A DNA stretch of 64,000 nucleotides from Alcaligenes sp. SDU_A2 (lineage in GTDB: Bacteria; Pseudomonadota; Gammaproteobacteria; Burkholderiales; Burkholderiaceae_B), in assembly GCF_038237375.1 (NCBI RefSeq), contig NZ_CP151273.1, forward strand, positions 2,914,001 to 2,978,000, given 5' to 3'. The notes beneath the pieces are model-generated. The model did not search any database and was not told the DNA's origin. It was given only the letters and a program-made list of their open reading frames with translations. Every line of letters begins with the position of its first letter. Positions within the stretch are counted from its first letter, which is position 1. The translations under genes and the position numbers were made by a program. Shown here piece by piece: positions 18,286 through 27,743 of this stretch.

Positions 18286-19629
18286 CTATTTCATTAAATC
18301 CACTGCAAGTAGGGTATCAATCCCCGATTGCGCCAGATCAGCATCCTCGGCCTCTACCATCAGACGCAGCTTGGGTTCGGTACCAGAAGCCCGGATCAAC
18401 ACCCGTCCACGCTCGCCAAGCTGGCTTTCCACCTGCGCCTTGGCCGCGGCCAGTCCGGCATGTCCCTGCCAGTTCTGACCTGCCTGCAAAGGCACATTAA
18501 CCATGATCTGCGGATACATCTTCAAATCCACCAACAATTCGGACAAGCTCTTGCGACTGTGGCGTAAAGCCGTCAATACCTGCAAGGCGGCAATAATGCC
18601 ATCACCCGTCGTATGGCAGTCCAGGCACAGAAGGTGGCCGGAACTTTCGCCGCCATACAGCCAGCCGCGCTGCTGCATCTGCTCCAGCACATAGCGATCA
18701 CCCACCTTGGCACGCTCGAACGCAATGCCCAGATCGCGCATGCTTTTCTCGAAGCCGAAATTGGTCATCAAGGTGCCGACCACGCCTTCCACGGGCTGGC
18801 TCTGCTGGCGATCGCGCACGATCAGGTAAAGCAGTTCGTCACCGTTGTAGATACGACCATCGGCATCCACCATCTGGAGCCGGTCGGCATCGCCATCCAG
18901 AGCAATGCCCAGGTCTGCGCCATGTGCGCGCACTTCCTCGGCCAGACGCTCGGGGTACGTGGCCCCCACCTCGTGGTTAATGTTAAAGCCATCGGGCTGC
19001 ACGCCAATGGCCACCACTTCGGCACCCAGCTCACGGAACACGTGGGGGGCAATGTTGTAGGCTGCGCCGTGAGCCGCATCGACCACGATCTTCAGGCCGT
19101 CCAGATCCAATTCGTTGGGAAAGGTGCTCTTGCAAAACTCGATATAACGACCGGCGGAGTCCTCCAGGCGACGGGCACGGCCCAAGGACTCGGATTTAAC
19201 CCACTGCATGGGCTGGTCGATCGCCTGTTCGATCTTGAGTTCGACCTCGTCAGGCAACTTGGTGCCATGCGCCGAGAAGAACTTGATGCCATTGTCGAAA
19301 TAGGGATTATGGGAAGCGGAAATGACAATACCGGCAGCCAGGCGCAGGGTACGCGTCAAGTAGGCGACCGCTGGCGTAGGCACAGGGCCAGCCAGCAGCA
19401 CATCGATACCGGCCGCCGACAGCCCTGCCTCCAGGGCCGATTCCAGCATATAGCCGGAAATGCGGGTGTCCTTGCCGATAATGACCGTGGGACGGCCTTT
19501 GCCCTGGTGTTGGCCTGCCAGCACCTTGCCGGCGGCATAGCCCAGCCGCAAGGCAAACTCGGGATTGATGGTTGGGCCACCCACTTCGCCACGGACACCG
19601 TCGGTGCCAAAATACTTCCGATCGCTCAT
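18286..19629 (-). CDS. glmM: Phosphoglucosamine mutase GlmM
   Basis: A 447-residue enzyme converting glucosamine-6-P to glucosamine-1-P for UDP-GlcNAc, peptidoglycan and LPS. The active-serine loop is [15 protein letters not shown], the Mg2+ loop DGDADR and the sugar-binding GGESSGH; the phosphate-binding [14 protein letters not shown] lies near the C-terminus. Its start overlaps the folP stop codon by 4 bases. The order rlmE-ftsH-folP-glmM is widely conserved in Beta- and Gammaproteobacteria. Confidence 0.98.
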   Translation of the reverse strand: MSDRKYFGTDGVRGEVGGPTINPEFALRLGYAAGKVLAGQHQGKGRPTVIIGKDTRISGYMLESALEAGLSAAGIDVLLAGPVPTPAVAYLTRTLRLAAGIVISASHNPYFDNGIKFFSAHGTKLPDEVELKIEQAIDQPMQWVKSESLGRARRLEDSAGRYIEFCKSTFPNELDLDGLKIVVDAAHGAAYNIAPHVFRELGAEVVAIGVQPDGFNINHEVGATYPERLAEEVRAHGADLGIALDGDADRLQMVDADGRIYNGDELLYLIVRDRQQSQPVEGVVGTLMTNFGFEKSMRDLGIAFERAKVGDRYVLEQMQQRGWLYGGESSGHLLCLDCHTTGDGIIAALQVLTALRHSRKSLSELLVDLKMYPQIMVNVPLQAGQNWQGHAGLAAAKAQVESQLGERGRVLIRASGTEPKLRLMVEAEDADLAQSGIDTLLAVDLMK

Positions 19630-20468
19630 TCAGAGACTCCAAATTCAACCGCATTCCAGATATCCAGCGCTTCGCGCATTGCGGCGACATCGTGGACACG
19701 GATCACTTTTGCACCCCGAACCACGCAGGCCAGGGCTGCCGATATACTACCAATCAGACGTTCATTTGCCGTTTTGCCGGTGACATATCCGATCATGGAC
19801 TTGCGCGACAAACCGATCAGCCAGGGATACCCTGGCACGCTGGCCTGCTCCAGCCCACGCAGCAACTGGTAATTATGGGCTGCTGTCTTGCCAAAGCCAA
19901 AGCCGGGATCGAGCATGATACGCTTGGATGCCACTCCATGCTGCAGCAATTGGTCACAACGCTCTTGCAGAAAATCCCTGACTTGCGCAACCACATCCTG
20001 GTAGCGCGGCTCCTGCTGCATGGTGCGCGGTTCGCCCTGCATATGCATAATGCACAGACCACAGTCCGAATCACGCACAGCCTCCAACGCGCCCGGCATG
20101 CGCAAGGCATAAATATCGTTGATGATGTCGGCTCCGGCGGCCAGGCTGGCACGCATGATCTCCGGCTTGAAGGTATCTACCGACAATGCCACCCCCGACG
20201 AGCGCAGGGCCTGCACCAGGGGGATGACACGCTCCATTTCCTGTTCCAGCGATACAGGCTCGGCCCCCGGTCGGGTCGATTCCCCGCCTATATCCAGGAT
20301 ATCGGCACCTTCGGCAATCAATTGATGGGCGTGGTCCAAGGCCCGGGATAGATCGGCATGCCGGTTACCGTCATAGAAGGAATCGGGAGTGACATTCACG
20401 ATCCCCATAAGCAAAGGGCGCTCCAGCCCAAGCTGGAAGCGCCCACAAGACCATTGGTCGTGATTCAT
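19626..20468 (-). CDS. folP: Dihydropteroate synthase FolP
   Basis: A 280-residue TIM-barrel enzyme joining 4-aminobenzoate to dihydropterin pyrophosphate in folate synthesis; it is the target of sulfonamides. Visible motifs are [41 protein letters not shown] and GLSRKSMIG, all as in chromosomal FolP. It follows ftsH by 25 bp and overlaps glmM. Confidence 0.98.
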   Translation of the reverse strand: MNHDQWSCGRFQLGLERPLLMGIVNVTPDSFYDGNRHADLSRALDHAHQLIAEGADILDIGGESTRPGAEPVSLEQEMERVIPLVQALRSSGVALSVDTFKPEIMRASLAAGADIINDIYALRMPGALEAVRDSDCGLCIMHMQGEPRTMQQEPRYQDVVAQVRDFLQERCDQLLQHGVASKRIMLDPGFGFGKTAAHNYQLLRGLEQASVPGYPWLIGLSRKSMIGYVTGKTANERLIGSISAALACVVRGAKVIRVHDVAAMREALDIWNAVEFGVSE

Positions 20469-20493
20469 GAAATAGGCGGTGCCTAAGTAAAAA

Positions 20494-22404
20494 TTAAACA
20501 GGCGTCGTTGCCGCCGTACCCTTGTCGCCGCTAGGGCTGACGCCCGTAGCCGGTGGCACAGAGCCGTCGGAGGAGGACGAGTTATCGCCGCCCGGGATAT
20601 GTGGAGCCCGTGGAGGCAAACCCTTCATGATGTCGTCGATCTGGTCCGCATCGATGGTTTCCCATTCCAACAGCGCCTTGGCCATAGATTCCATCTTATC
20701 GCGGTTGTCTTCGATCAGCGTACGCGCAACGCTATATTGCTCATCGATGATCTTGCGAATCTCGGAATCCACCTTCTGCATGGTCGCTTCGGATACGTGC
20801 GTGGTCTTGGTGACGCTGCGGCCCAGGAAAACTTCACCTTCGTTTTCGGCGTAAACCACTGGCCCCAGAGAGTCGGTCATGCCGTAACGGGTCACGATGT
20901 CGCGGGCGATCTGCGTGGCCCGCTCGAAGTCGTTCGATGCACCTGTCGTCATTTGATTCATAAAGACTTCTTCGGCGATCCGGCCACCGAACAATACGGC
21001 AATCATGTTGAGCAGACGTTCCTTGTCCATGCTGTAGCGGTCGCCCTCGGGCAACTGCATGGTGACACCCAATGCGCGGCCACGAGGAATGATGGTGACC
21101 TTATGAACAGGATCGGTCTTGGGCAACATGCATGCAACCAGCGCGTGGCCCGCTTCGTGGTAGGCCGTATTGCGACGCTCTTCTTCGGGCATGATCATGG
21201 AACGGCGCTCGGCACCCATGATGATCTTGTCCTTGGCGCGCTCGAAATCCTGCATGTCGACCGTACGACCATTGCGGCGGGCGGCAAACAAGGCTGCTTC
21301 GTTGACCAGGTTGGCCAGATCGGCACCGGAAAAACCCGGCGTGCCGCGTGCCAGCACCACAGCGTCCACATTGGGAGCCAGCGGCACCTTGCGCATATGC
21401 ACTTTCAGAATCTGTTCACGGCCACGGATATCGGGCAGACCCACGACGACCTGACGGTCGAAACGGCCCGGACGCAGCAAGGCGGGGTCCAGTACGTCGG
21501 GACGGTTGGTGGCGGCAATGACCAGCACGCCTTGGCCGGTTTCAAAACCGTCCATTTCCACCAGCAGTTGGTTCAGGGTCTGTTCACGTTCGTCGTTGCC
21601 ACCGCCCAGGCCGGCACCGCGCTGGCGGCCGACCGCATCGATTTCGTCGATGAAGATGATGCAGGGAGCCTGTTTCTTGGCGTTCTCGAACATGTCGCGA
21701 ACACGCGAAGCACCGACGCCCACGAACATTTCCACGAAATCAGAACCGGAAATGCTGAAAAACGGCACTTTCGCTTCGCCGGCGATGGCTCGGGCCAGCA
21801 AGGTCTTGCCGGTACCGGGCGAACCCACCATGAGGATGCCACGGGGAATACGACCGCCCAAGCGCTGAAAGCGAGAGGGATCACGCAGGAAATCGACCAG
21901 TTCCTGCACATCTTCCTTGGCCTCGTCGCAGCCGGCGACATCGGCAAAGGTGACAGGATTGGAGTTTTCGTCGAGCAGGCGCGCACGCGACTTGCCGAAG
22001 CTAAATGCCCCGCCCTTGCCGCCGCCTTGCATCTGACGCATGAAAAACACCCACACCCCGATGAGCAAGAGCATGGGGAACCAGGAAATGAACAGGCTGG
22101 TCAGGAAGGAAGGTTCCTCGCGGGCCTTGCCGGAAACCTGCACACCGGACTTGACCAGCTCGGGCACCATCCACAGGTCGCCGGGGGAAGTCAGGGTGTA
22201 GGTGCGGCCGGAATCAGGCGTGACATGCAGGGTATCGCCCTGGATATCCACCTTGGTGATGCGACCGGCGCGCGCATCATTCATGAATTGCGTATAGGTG
22301 ACGCCATCGGTGGTTGCCGGCCGGCCGTCAAACTGCTTGAAAACAGTAAACAGCACAAGCGCAATAACCATCCAGATCGCGACTTTGGAAAACGAGTTGT
22401 TCAA
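20494..22404 (-). CDS. ftsH: ATP-dependent membrane zinc protease FtsH, probable TTG start
   Basis: A 636-residue AAA+ protease that degrades misfolded membrane proteins and regulators such as LpxC. Its membrane segments are about residues 5-24 and 100-120. The AAA domain has GSPGTGKT and IIFIDEID, and the SRH region contains [17 protein letters not shown]. The zinc site is HEAGH. The tail is rich in Ser, Gly and Pro. I chose TTG 22404 ([13 protein letters not shown]) because AGGAG lies at the right distance; the ATG at 22437, which would add 11 residues, has none. Known FtsH proteins start MNNSFSK. Confidence 0.95.
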   Translation of the reverse strand: MNNSFSKVAIWMVIALVLFTVFKQFDGRPATTDGVTYTQFMNDARAGRITKVDIQGDTLHVTPDSGRTYTLTSPGDLWMVPELVKSGVQVSGKAREEPSFLTSLFISWFPMLLLIGVWVFFMRQMQGGGKGGAFSFGKSRARLLDENSNPVTFADVAGCDEAKEDVQELVDFLRDPSRFQRLGGRIPRGILMVGSPGTGKTLLARAIAGEAKVPFFSISGSDFVEMFVGVGASRVRDMFENAKKQAPCIIFIDEIDAVGRQRGAGLGGGNDEREQTLNQLLVEMDGFETGQGVLVIAATNRPDVLDPALLRPGRFDRQVVVGLPDIRGREQILKVHMRKVPLAPNVDAVVLARGTPGFSGADLANLVNEAALFAARRNGRTVDMQDFERAKDKIIMGAERRSMIMPEEERRNTAYHEAGHALVACMLPKTDPVHKVTIIPRGRALGVTMQLPEGDRYSMDKERLLNMIAVLFGGRIAEEVFMNQMTTGASNDFERATQIARDIVTRYGMTDSLGPVVYAENEGEVFLGRSVTKTTHVSEATMQKVDSEIRKIIDEQYSVARTLIEDNRDKMESMAKALLEWETIDADQIDDIMKGLPPRAPHIPGGDNSSSSDGSVPPATGVSPSGDKGTAATTPV

Positions 22405-22511
22405 AGCCAATCTCCTGCGATTGCGATAACTTGCCATGCATGCTTACACATACCTGAACAAGCGCCATACTTAGTTCATTCTACCCGATCCGGAGACCGG
22501 CAAGTCATAAA

Positions 22512-23150
22512 TTACCTGCCCTTCAGACCCCGGGCAACCAGAAAAGTCTCGGACGATTTATCGCGCGACGCTTTGGGTTTGCGCTCGATCACTTTGACAA
22601 ACTTCTGCTTGAAAGATTCCACGATCTGGGAAAAACCACTACCGTGAAAAGCCTTGACGATCAGTACACCATCGGCGGTCAGATGCTCCACCGCAAATTC
22701 CATGGCCAGATCACACAAATGCTGGATGCGGGCCGAGTCGGCCGAAGCCACACCTGACAAGTTGGGGGCCATGTCAGAAATTACAAGGTCCACCGGCTCA
22801 CCGTTCAGACTGGCATGCAAACGCTCCAGCATCTGCTCTTCGCGAAAGTCTCCCTGCATGAACTCGACCCCGGCAATGGGTTCCATTTCCAGGATATCCA
22901 GTGCGATAATGCGACCGTCCAGAACCCCTCCGGGCCCGACCATGCGTTCGCGCACCAGTTGCGACCAGCTGCCCGGCGTGGACCCCAGGTCCACGACCAC
23001 TTTGCCCTTGACAAGGATCTTCTCCAGATCCAGGATTTCACTCAGTTTGAAGGCCGCACGCGCGCGATACCCTTTTTGTTGCGCCAGTTTGACGTAGGGG
23101 TCATTTATATGCTGATGAACCCAATCTTTAGAGAATTTTTTCTTGGCCAT
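22512..23150 (-). CDS. rlmE: 23S rRNA 2'-O-methyltransferase RlmE (FtsJ)
   Basis: A 212-residue SAM-dependent enzyme modifying U2552 of 23S rRNA, a late step of large-subunit assembly. The SAM motif is [13 protein letters not shown]. The catalytic K-D-K-E set is seen in the N-terminal [30 protein letters not shown] and the C-terminal [10 protein letters not shown]. It starts only 17 bp from the divergent yhbY start, so its promoter must overlap yhbY or the tiny gap. Confidence 0.97.
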   Translation of the reverse strand: MAKKKFSKDWVHQHINDPYVKLAQQKGYRARAAFKLSEILDLEKILVKGKVVVDLGSTPGSWSQLVRERMVGPGGVLDGRIIALDILEMEPIAGVEFMQGDFREEQMLERLHASLNGEPVDLVISDMAPNLSGVASADSARIQHLCDLAMEFAVEHLTADGVLIVKAFHGSGFSQIVESFKQKFVKVIERKPKASRDKSSETFLVARGLKGR

Positions 23151-23155
23151 TCCCG

Positions 23156-23161
23156 TACAAT
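23156..23161 (+). promoter_or_regulatory. -10 of yhbY, predicts leaderless mRNA
   Basis: TACAAT ends 6 bases before the ATG at 23168, so transcription would begin at or next to the start codon. There is no Shine-Dalgarno sequence in the 17-bp gap. No convincing -35 is seen. Confidence 0.5.
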
Positions 23162-23167
23162 CTCTTT

Positions 23168-23755
23168 ATGCCTACATTAAACCTTACACCTCATGAGCGC
23201 AGCGATCTTCGTGCTGCCGCTCACGCCTTGCGCCCTGTCGTTCTGATCGGCGACAACGGCCTGACAGAGGCTGTGCTGAAAGAAATCAGCGTACACCTTC
23301 AGGCCCACCAGCTGATCAAGATCCGCGTGGCCGGCGATGACCGCGAAGCCCGCCTGCAGATGCTCGAACACATCTGCCAGACGCTGGATGCCGCCGCGGT
23401 CCACCATCTGGGCAAAATTCTGACCATCTACAGGCCCAATCCCGAACGGCCGCATGTGCTGGGTGCCCCTGAACAACCGACCCGCGCCGTGCGCAAGCCT
23501 TCGGAGCCCTACACGCCCAAGAAGCTGGCAGCCGCAGGGGTCAATCGCACCCGCAGCTCCGAACGCGCCCGCCGCGCAGAAATGCGCACGGAACGCAGCA
23601 GCAACCAGGAAGAAAAAACATCCGCCGCTGCGCGCAGCGTACAAAAATTCAATGCAGTCAAACCTGCGGCATCGCGCAGCGCCACCCGCCGTCCGGGCAG
23701 CGCCATGTCCCTGAGGGCTGGTGCCCGTCGTGGACCCTCGTCGGGCAAGCGCTAA
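23168..23755 (+). CDS. yhbY: YhbY-type CRM-domain RNA-binding protein with long basic tail
   Basis: The first 95 residues form the CRM domain (HALRPVVLIGDNGLTEAVLKEI, HQLIKIRVAG, GKILTIYRPN) of YhbY, which associates with pre-50S ribosomes. Whereas enterobacterial YhbY is about 97 residues, this protein has another hundred, rich in Arg, Ala and Ser with repeated basic patches (RSSERARRAEMRTERSS, SRSATRRPGS), likely disordered and RNA-binding. It is divergent from rlmE, which acts in the same ribosomal assembly stage. Confidence 0.92.
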   Translation: MPTLNLTPHERSDLRAAAHALRPVVLIGDNGLTEAVLKEISVHLQAHQLIKIRVAGDDREARLQMLEHICQTLDAAAVHHLGKILTIYRPNPERPHVLGAPEQPTRAVRKPSEPYTPKKLAAAGVNRTRSSERARRAEMRTERSSNQEEKTSAAARSVQKFNAVKPAASRSATRRPGSAMSLRAGARRGPSSGKR

Positions 23756-23778
23756 CCATCCCGACGCCGTAAATTATA

Positions 23779-23807
23779 AGGCCCCCGCAGATTATGCAGG
23801 GGCCTTT
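23779..23807. terminator. Terminator between convergent yhbY and greA
   Basis: The stem AGGCCCCCGCA/TGCAGGGGCCT (one mismatch) is followed by TTTCTTTTT on the plus strand. Confidence 0.82.
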
Positions 23808-23864
23808 CTTTTTGAGGCTGGCGACCCTCGGGCCGCCAACGGCAGAGCCGCCTGCCTGCAGGCA

Positions 23865-24341
23865 TCAGACGTAGCTGATGCCAATGATTTCGTATTCGCG
23901 GATGCCGGCCGGTGCTTTGACCTCCACCACATCGCCCTCGGACTTGCCGATCAAGGCGCGTGCCACGGGACTGGAAATCGAGATCTTGTTGGCTCGAATG
24001 TCGGCCTCGACATCGCCCACGATCTGATACGTTACCGTATTGCCCGACTCCAGGTCTTCGATCTCGACCGTGGCTCCGAACACAATACGCCCGTCGGCCT
24101 GCAAGGTGGCCGGCTCGATGATCTGAGCGTTGGACAACGTGCCTTCCAGTTCGCTGATGCGGCCTTCGATAAAACCCTGGCGTTCGCGGGCCGCATCGTA
24201 CTCGGCGTTTTCAGACAGATCGCCCTGCGCGCGCGCTTCGGCAATGGCGTTGATAACATCGGGACGCTCTACCGTCTTTAGGCGGTGTAGTTCGACTTGC
24301 AAACGTTGTGCGCCCTGCGCAGTCAATGGGATCGCAGACAT
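23865..24341 (-). CDS. greA: Transcription elongation factor GreA
   Basis: The 158-residue protein inserts into the RNA polymerase secondary channel and triggers cleavage of backtracked RNA. The N-terminal coiled coil covers residues 1-75 and contains the acidic tip with GDLSENAEYDAARERQGFIEGRI. The C-terminal domain has VFGATVEIEDLESGNTVTYQIVGDVEAD and SPVARALIGKSEGDVVEV. The start MSAIPLTAQGAQ fits the family; the frame remains open upstream, but only across the leader. Its 140-bp leader carries a strong hairpin at 24481. In many betaproteobacteria greA follows carB; here four genes lie between them. Confidence 0.97.
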   Translation of the reverse strand: MSAIPLTAQGAQRLQVELHRLKTVERPDVINAIAEARAQGDLSENAEYDAARERQGFIEGRISELEGTLSNAQIIEPATLQADGRIVFGATVEIEDLESGNTVTYQIVGDVEADIRANKISISSPVARALIGKSEGDVVEVKAPAGIREYEIIGISYV

Positions 24342-24480
24342 AGTATTCCTGCTCAACAAGTAAAAGACGCTCCGCAGCGGGAGCGCCTGGAAGATAGTGG
24401 AGAACGGTGACAAAGGCAAATGCCCTGCCGATGCGGCCGGCACCACTGGCGTGATGCTTTGTAGACCGTACGACCTGAAC

Positions 24481-24540
24481 AAAAGCCCCTTGCTGCTGCG
24501 CAGGCCTAAACCTGCCTGGATGCCCACAAGGGGCTTTTTT
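24481..24540. terminator. Nested hairpin in the greA leader / possible bidirectional terminator
   Basis: The outer stem AAAAGCCCCTTG/CAAGGGGCTTTT encloses a second stem CAGGC/GCCTG. T-runs occur on both strands. On the minus strand it ends 140 bp before the greA ATG, where premature termination could set greA levels, as known for the greA leader of E. coli (GraL). Confidence 0.7.
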
Positions 24541-24577
24541 ACCTTGGGCGGCCCGGTGCTCCGGTCGCCCTGCGGCA

Positions 24578-24604
24578 AGAAAAAACCCCGCCAAGAGCCG
24601 GGGC
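24578..24604 (-). terminator. Terminator of uracil permease gene
   Basis: On the minus strand, CCCCG-GCTCTTGG-CGGGG is followed by six T's. It lies about 95 bp past the stop codon at 24699. The rest of 24342-24698 shows only the greA leader hairpin. Confidence 0.78.
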
Positions 24605-24698
24605 CATGCAAGCTATTGTCGGCAAACTGCCCGAAAATAGCAAGCCCCTCCGAAAAGCGGCAGACAGGACGCGCACGTGCCTGACCGACCGAAACCGC

Positions 24699-26024
24699 TT
24701 AGCCCCGCGCAGGACTTCGGCCACGCAACAAGGCGTGCAGAATAATCGCCCCAAAGGTCGCACACCCGATGCCATCCAAGCGGATCACGCCAAATTGCAA
24801 GGAAAAGTTGCCTGCGCCCAAAATCAAGGTAACGGCTGCCACCAGCAGGTTGCGGTTGTCGCTGAAGTCCACCTGATTGACCACCCAGATACGTGCGCCC
24901 GCAATGGCGATCAAGCCAAATACGACCACCGACATGCCACCGAGCACCGGACCGGGGATGGACTGGATGACCGCGCCGAACTTAGGCGAAAAACCCAAGA
25001 AAATGGCAATGACGGCGGCAAAGGCAAAGATCAGCGTGGAATAGATGCGGGTCGCGGCCATAACTCCGATATTTTCTGCGTATGTAGTGACTCCCGTGCC
25101 GCCCACAGCGCCAGATAGCATCGTAGCGACCCCGTCGCCGACAAAAGCCCGTCCCAGATAACCGTCCAGATCCTGCCCCGTCATGGCGCTGACTGCTTTG
25201 ATATGCCCCAGATTTTCGGCAACCAGAATAATCGCCACCGGCACAATGACCGTCATGGCATGCAGCTCGAACACCGGCGCAGAGAAAGACGGCAGGCCCA
25301 GCCAGGCAGCGTTCTGAACAGCGCTGAAGTCAATTGGCGTGCCATAGCCCATGACGTTGGTGAACAACCAGTACAGCACGCAGGCAAGCAGCAAACCCAC
25401 CAGGATCAGCAGGCGCTGCACGACGCCGCGCGTATAGACCGCAATTCCCCCAACGCACAGCACCGTCATCAGGGCCATCAAGGCATCAAAGGTGCTGCCG
25501 CCCATCGCGCCCTTGGCAGCGATGGGGGCCAGATTCAAGCCGATCACAGCCACAATCGCCCCGGTCACAACCGGCGGCATCCAGTGGTTGATCCAGCGTG
25601 CCGCGCCGCCTTGGGTGCGGGCATTGAAGATCCAGACGAACAGACCGATCAGCGTATAGACCAAGCCACAGATAATGATGGCACCCAAGGCCACGCCTAT
25701 ATTGGCATTGGCTCCGCTGCCCGCATAACCGGTTACGGCGATGACGCCGCCGATGAACGCAAAGCTCGACCCCAGGTAGCTAGGCACCCGCCCGCCCACA
25801 AAAGCGAAAAAGATCAGGGTACCGACGCCAGACATCAGAATCGCCAGATTGGGATCAAACCCCATCAGCAATGGAGCCAGAATGGTAGAGCCGAACATGG
25901 CTACCACGTGCTGCGCGCCCATGGCGATATTTTGCGGCGTGGCCAGGCACTCGTCAGGCTGCACAACCGTACCCGGCTCGCTGCCGGACACTCGTCGCCA
26001 GCGCGGGAAGTAGGACTGAGACAT
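24699..26024 (-). CDS. Uracil/xanthine permease (NCS2 family)
   Basis: A 441-residue inner-membrane symporter with about 12-14 membrane segments. The start MSQSYFPRWRR is followed by NIAMGAQHVVAMFGSTILAPLL, the opening of UraA-type carriers. The QH motif, and FFAFVGGRVPSYLGSSFAFIGG and AENLGHIKAVSAMTG in the substrate region, support a nucleobase carrier; uracil is the likeliest substrate, given the carAB genes nearby. Longer upstream starts lack membrane-protein character and have no ribosome site; the chosen ATG has a GGAA 11 bases before it. Confidence 0.9.
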   Translation of the reverse strand: MSQSYFPRWRRVSGSEPGTVVQPDECLATPQNIAMGAQHVVAMFGSTILAPLLMGFDPNLAILMSGVGTLIFFAFVGGRVPSYLGSSFAFIGGVIAVTGYAGSGANANIGVALGAIIICGLVYTLIGLFVWIFNARTQGGAARWINHWMPPVVTGAIVAVIGLNLAPIAAKGAMGGSTFDALMALMTVLCVGGIAVYTRGVVQRLLILVGLLLACVLYWLFTNVMGYGTPIDFSAVQNAAWLGLPSFSAPVFELHAMTVIVPVAIILVAENLGHIKAVSAMTGQDLDGYLGRAFVGDGVATMLSGAVGGTGVTTYAENIGVMAATRIYSTLIFAFAAVIAIFLGFSPKFGAVIQSIPGPVLGGMSVVVFGLIAIAGARIWVVNQVDFSDNRNLLVAAVTLILGAGNFSLQFGVIRLDGIGCATFGAIILHALLRGRSPARG

Positions 26025-26220
26025 AAAGGGAAATTCCAAAAGGAAAAAGACGAAACAGACGACAGCACTATCTGCGCCTGACTGTCGCCCCAGCAGGGCG
26101 ACAGACGCATCGAGGCGTAATTTTAGACCTGAAAGACCAGCGCGGTCATAAAAAACGCACGACATATCGCCGCGCCTGGCACCGGCGGGGATCTGTTTGC
26201 CCAACCATGCAGCAAAGCCG

Positions 26221-26859
26221 CTACAGCGACCGCCCCAAAGCCACAGACTGCCAAAGCAACGGCAAGGCAATGGACCACATAATCACCCCGATCAACAGTT
26301 CCAGCATGCGCCAGGCTCGGGGCTGCTTAAAAACGGGCTGAAGCAGTCGCGCGCCAAAACCCACGCTAAAAAACCAGATAAACGACGCCAAGCCCGCACC
26401 CACGACGAACCACGGCTTTTGCTCGGCCGAAAACGATGCCCCCACCCCGCCGATGATCAACAAGGTATCCAAATAAACGCCCGGATTCAGGTAGGTTACC
26501 GCCAGCGTCGCCAGCAAAGCCCCCCACAGACTGCCGCCGCCAGACCCTGCGCCAAGCTGCAGGCTGCTGCGCGAATACCAGGCCGCATGAAACGAACGCG
26601 CCCCATACACCAGCAAGAACAGGCCTCCGCCCAGCGTCAGAGCAAAAGCCAGCCAGGGACGCGCCGCAATCACGGCACCGACGGCCATAACGCCCAAAAC
26701 AATGAACAATAAATCGGACAAAGCGCAAATCAGCACCACCGGCAATACATGACGGCGCATCAACCCTTGCTTGAGCACGAACGCATTCTGCGCGCCGATA
26801 GCCACGATCATAGCCAGACTCAACGCAAAACCCTTGAACAGCGCTTGCATCATCAACAT
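26221..26859 (-). CDS. LysE/ArgO-type amino-acid exporter
   Basis: A 212-residue inner-membrane protein of six helices. LAMIVAIGAQNAFVLKQGL near the N-terminus is the LysE/ArgO signature, and LAVTYLNPGVYLDTLLIIGG in the middle carries the conserved NP. These transporters export basic amino acids. The probable start, ATG 26859, overlaps the end of the SDR gene and uses a GGAG inside it; ATG 26853 is possible too. Arginine or lysine cannot be settled from sequence. Confidence 0.9.
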   Translation of the reverse strand: MLMMQALFKGFALSLAMIVAIGAQNAFVLKQGLMRRHVLPVVLICALSDLLFIVLGVMAVGAVIAARPWLAFALTLGGGLFLLVYGARSFHAAWYSRSSLQLGAGSGGGSLWGALLATLAVTYLNPGVYLDTLLIIGGVGASFSAEQKPWFVVGAGLASFIWFFSVGFGARLLQPVFKQPRAWRMLELLIGVIMWSIALPLLWQSVALGRSL

Positions 26860-27629
26860 CTGCGACCTGCTCCCTGACGAGGCTTGCGCGGCGCATTGCG
26901 CGCCAGACGGTCGTACAGCCAATTGGGCAGCAAACGCATCAAACGCGCCACAATGCCCATAGGCCACGGAATGACCCGGTACGATACGCCTTGCGCAATG
27001 GCTTTGACGGCACGCCGGGCAAAGGCATCGGCCGGCATCAGGAAAGGCATGGAATAGGGATTGTGGGCGGTCATGGCAGTGCGCACATAGCCGGGCGCAA
27101 TGGTGACCACGCGCACGCCCTGCCCGGCCAACTCCAGCCGCAGGCTCTCGCAATAAGCGATGACGGCCGCCTTGGAGCAGCTGTAAGCCCCTGCTCCGGG
27201 CAAGCCACGTATGCCCGCCACGCTGGCAATCCCCACCAAAGCTCCGCCGCCATTGGCCTTCATGGCCGGGACAAAGGGCTCAAAGGTCGATACCATGGCC
27301 AGCAAATTGGTATCCACTATGGCCTTGAAAACCGCAAAATCCTCGGCCTCTTCGGTCAGAGTGCCGGCGCTGATGCCGGCACTGGCTACAACCACATCCA
27401 CCTTCTGCCCGCAAAACGCCAGAAAATCGGCAGCCGCTTCATGCAAAGCCTGCCGATCACGCACATCCACGACGTAAATGCGGTGCTGACCCGGCAACGT
27501 GGCGGCCAGCTCCTGCAATTGGTCCTGGCGACGCCCCAGCAAGCCCAGACGCGCACCCTGGGCCGCATACTCGCTGGCCAGAGCCCGGCCCAAACCACTG
27601 CTGGCTCCAGTAATAAATACCGACTGCAT
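26853..27629 (-). CDS. Short-chain dehydrogenase/reductase
   Basis: A 258-residue Rossmann-fold enzyme with the NAD(P) site TGASSGLGRALA, a basic residue pair after strand 2 (GRRQDQ, favouring NADP), VVASAGIS, the active serine in GIASVAG and the catalytic YSCSK. The C-terminal 40 residues are hydrophobic and basic (WPMGIVARLMRLLPNWLYDRLA), typical of YqjQ/DltE-like SDRs at the membrane. The substrate is unknown. It forms a two-gene unit with the exporter. Confidence 0.92.
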   Translation of the reverse strand: MQSVFITGASSGLGRALASEYAAQGARLGLLGRRQDQLQELAATLPGQHRIYVVDVRDRQALHEAAADFLAFCGQKVDVVVASAGISAGTLTEEAEDFAVFKAIVDTNLLAMVSTFEPFVPAMKANGGGALVGIASVAGIRGLPGAGAYSCSKAAVIAYCESLRLELAGQGVRVVTIAPGYVRTAMTAHNPYSMPFLMPADAFARRAVKAIAQGVSYRVIPWPMGIVARLMRLLPNWLYDRLARNAPRKPRQGAGRRC

Positions 27630-27743
27630 GTGTCATGCACTCCAGAACGCCGGGGTATAAAACCGGCCCGACTCTAAAAATGGCGACTAACGAAAAGGCA
27701 TGTCGCCATTCCAGCGCCAGTGTCCCCTAGCCCTGCGTCACAC

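Noticed and set aside
20599-22647. Long open frame opposite ftsH
   Set aside because: Shadow of a certain gene; the translation is rich in His, Gln and Gly without family motifs.
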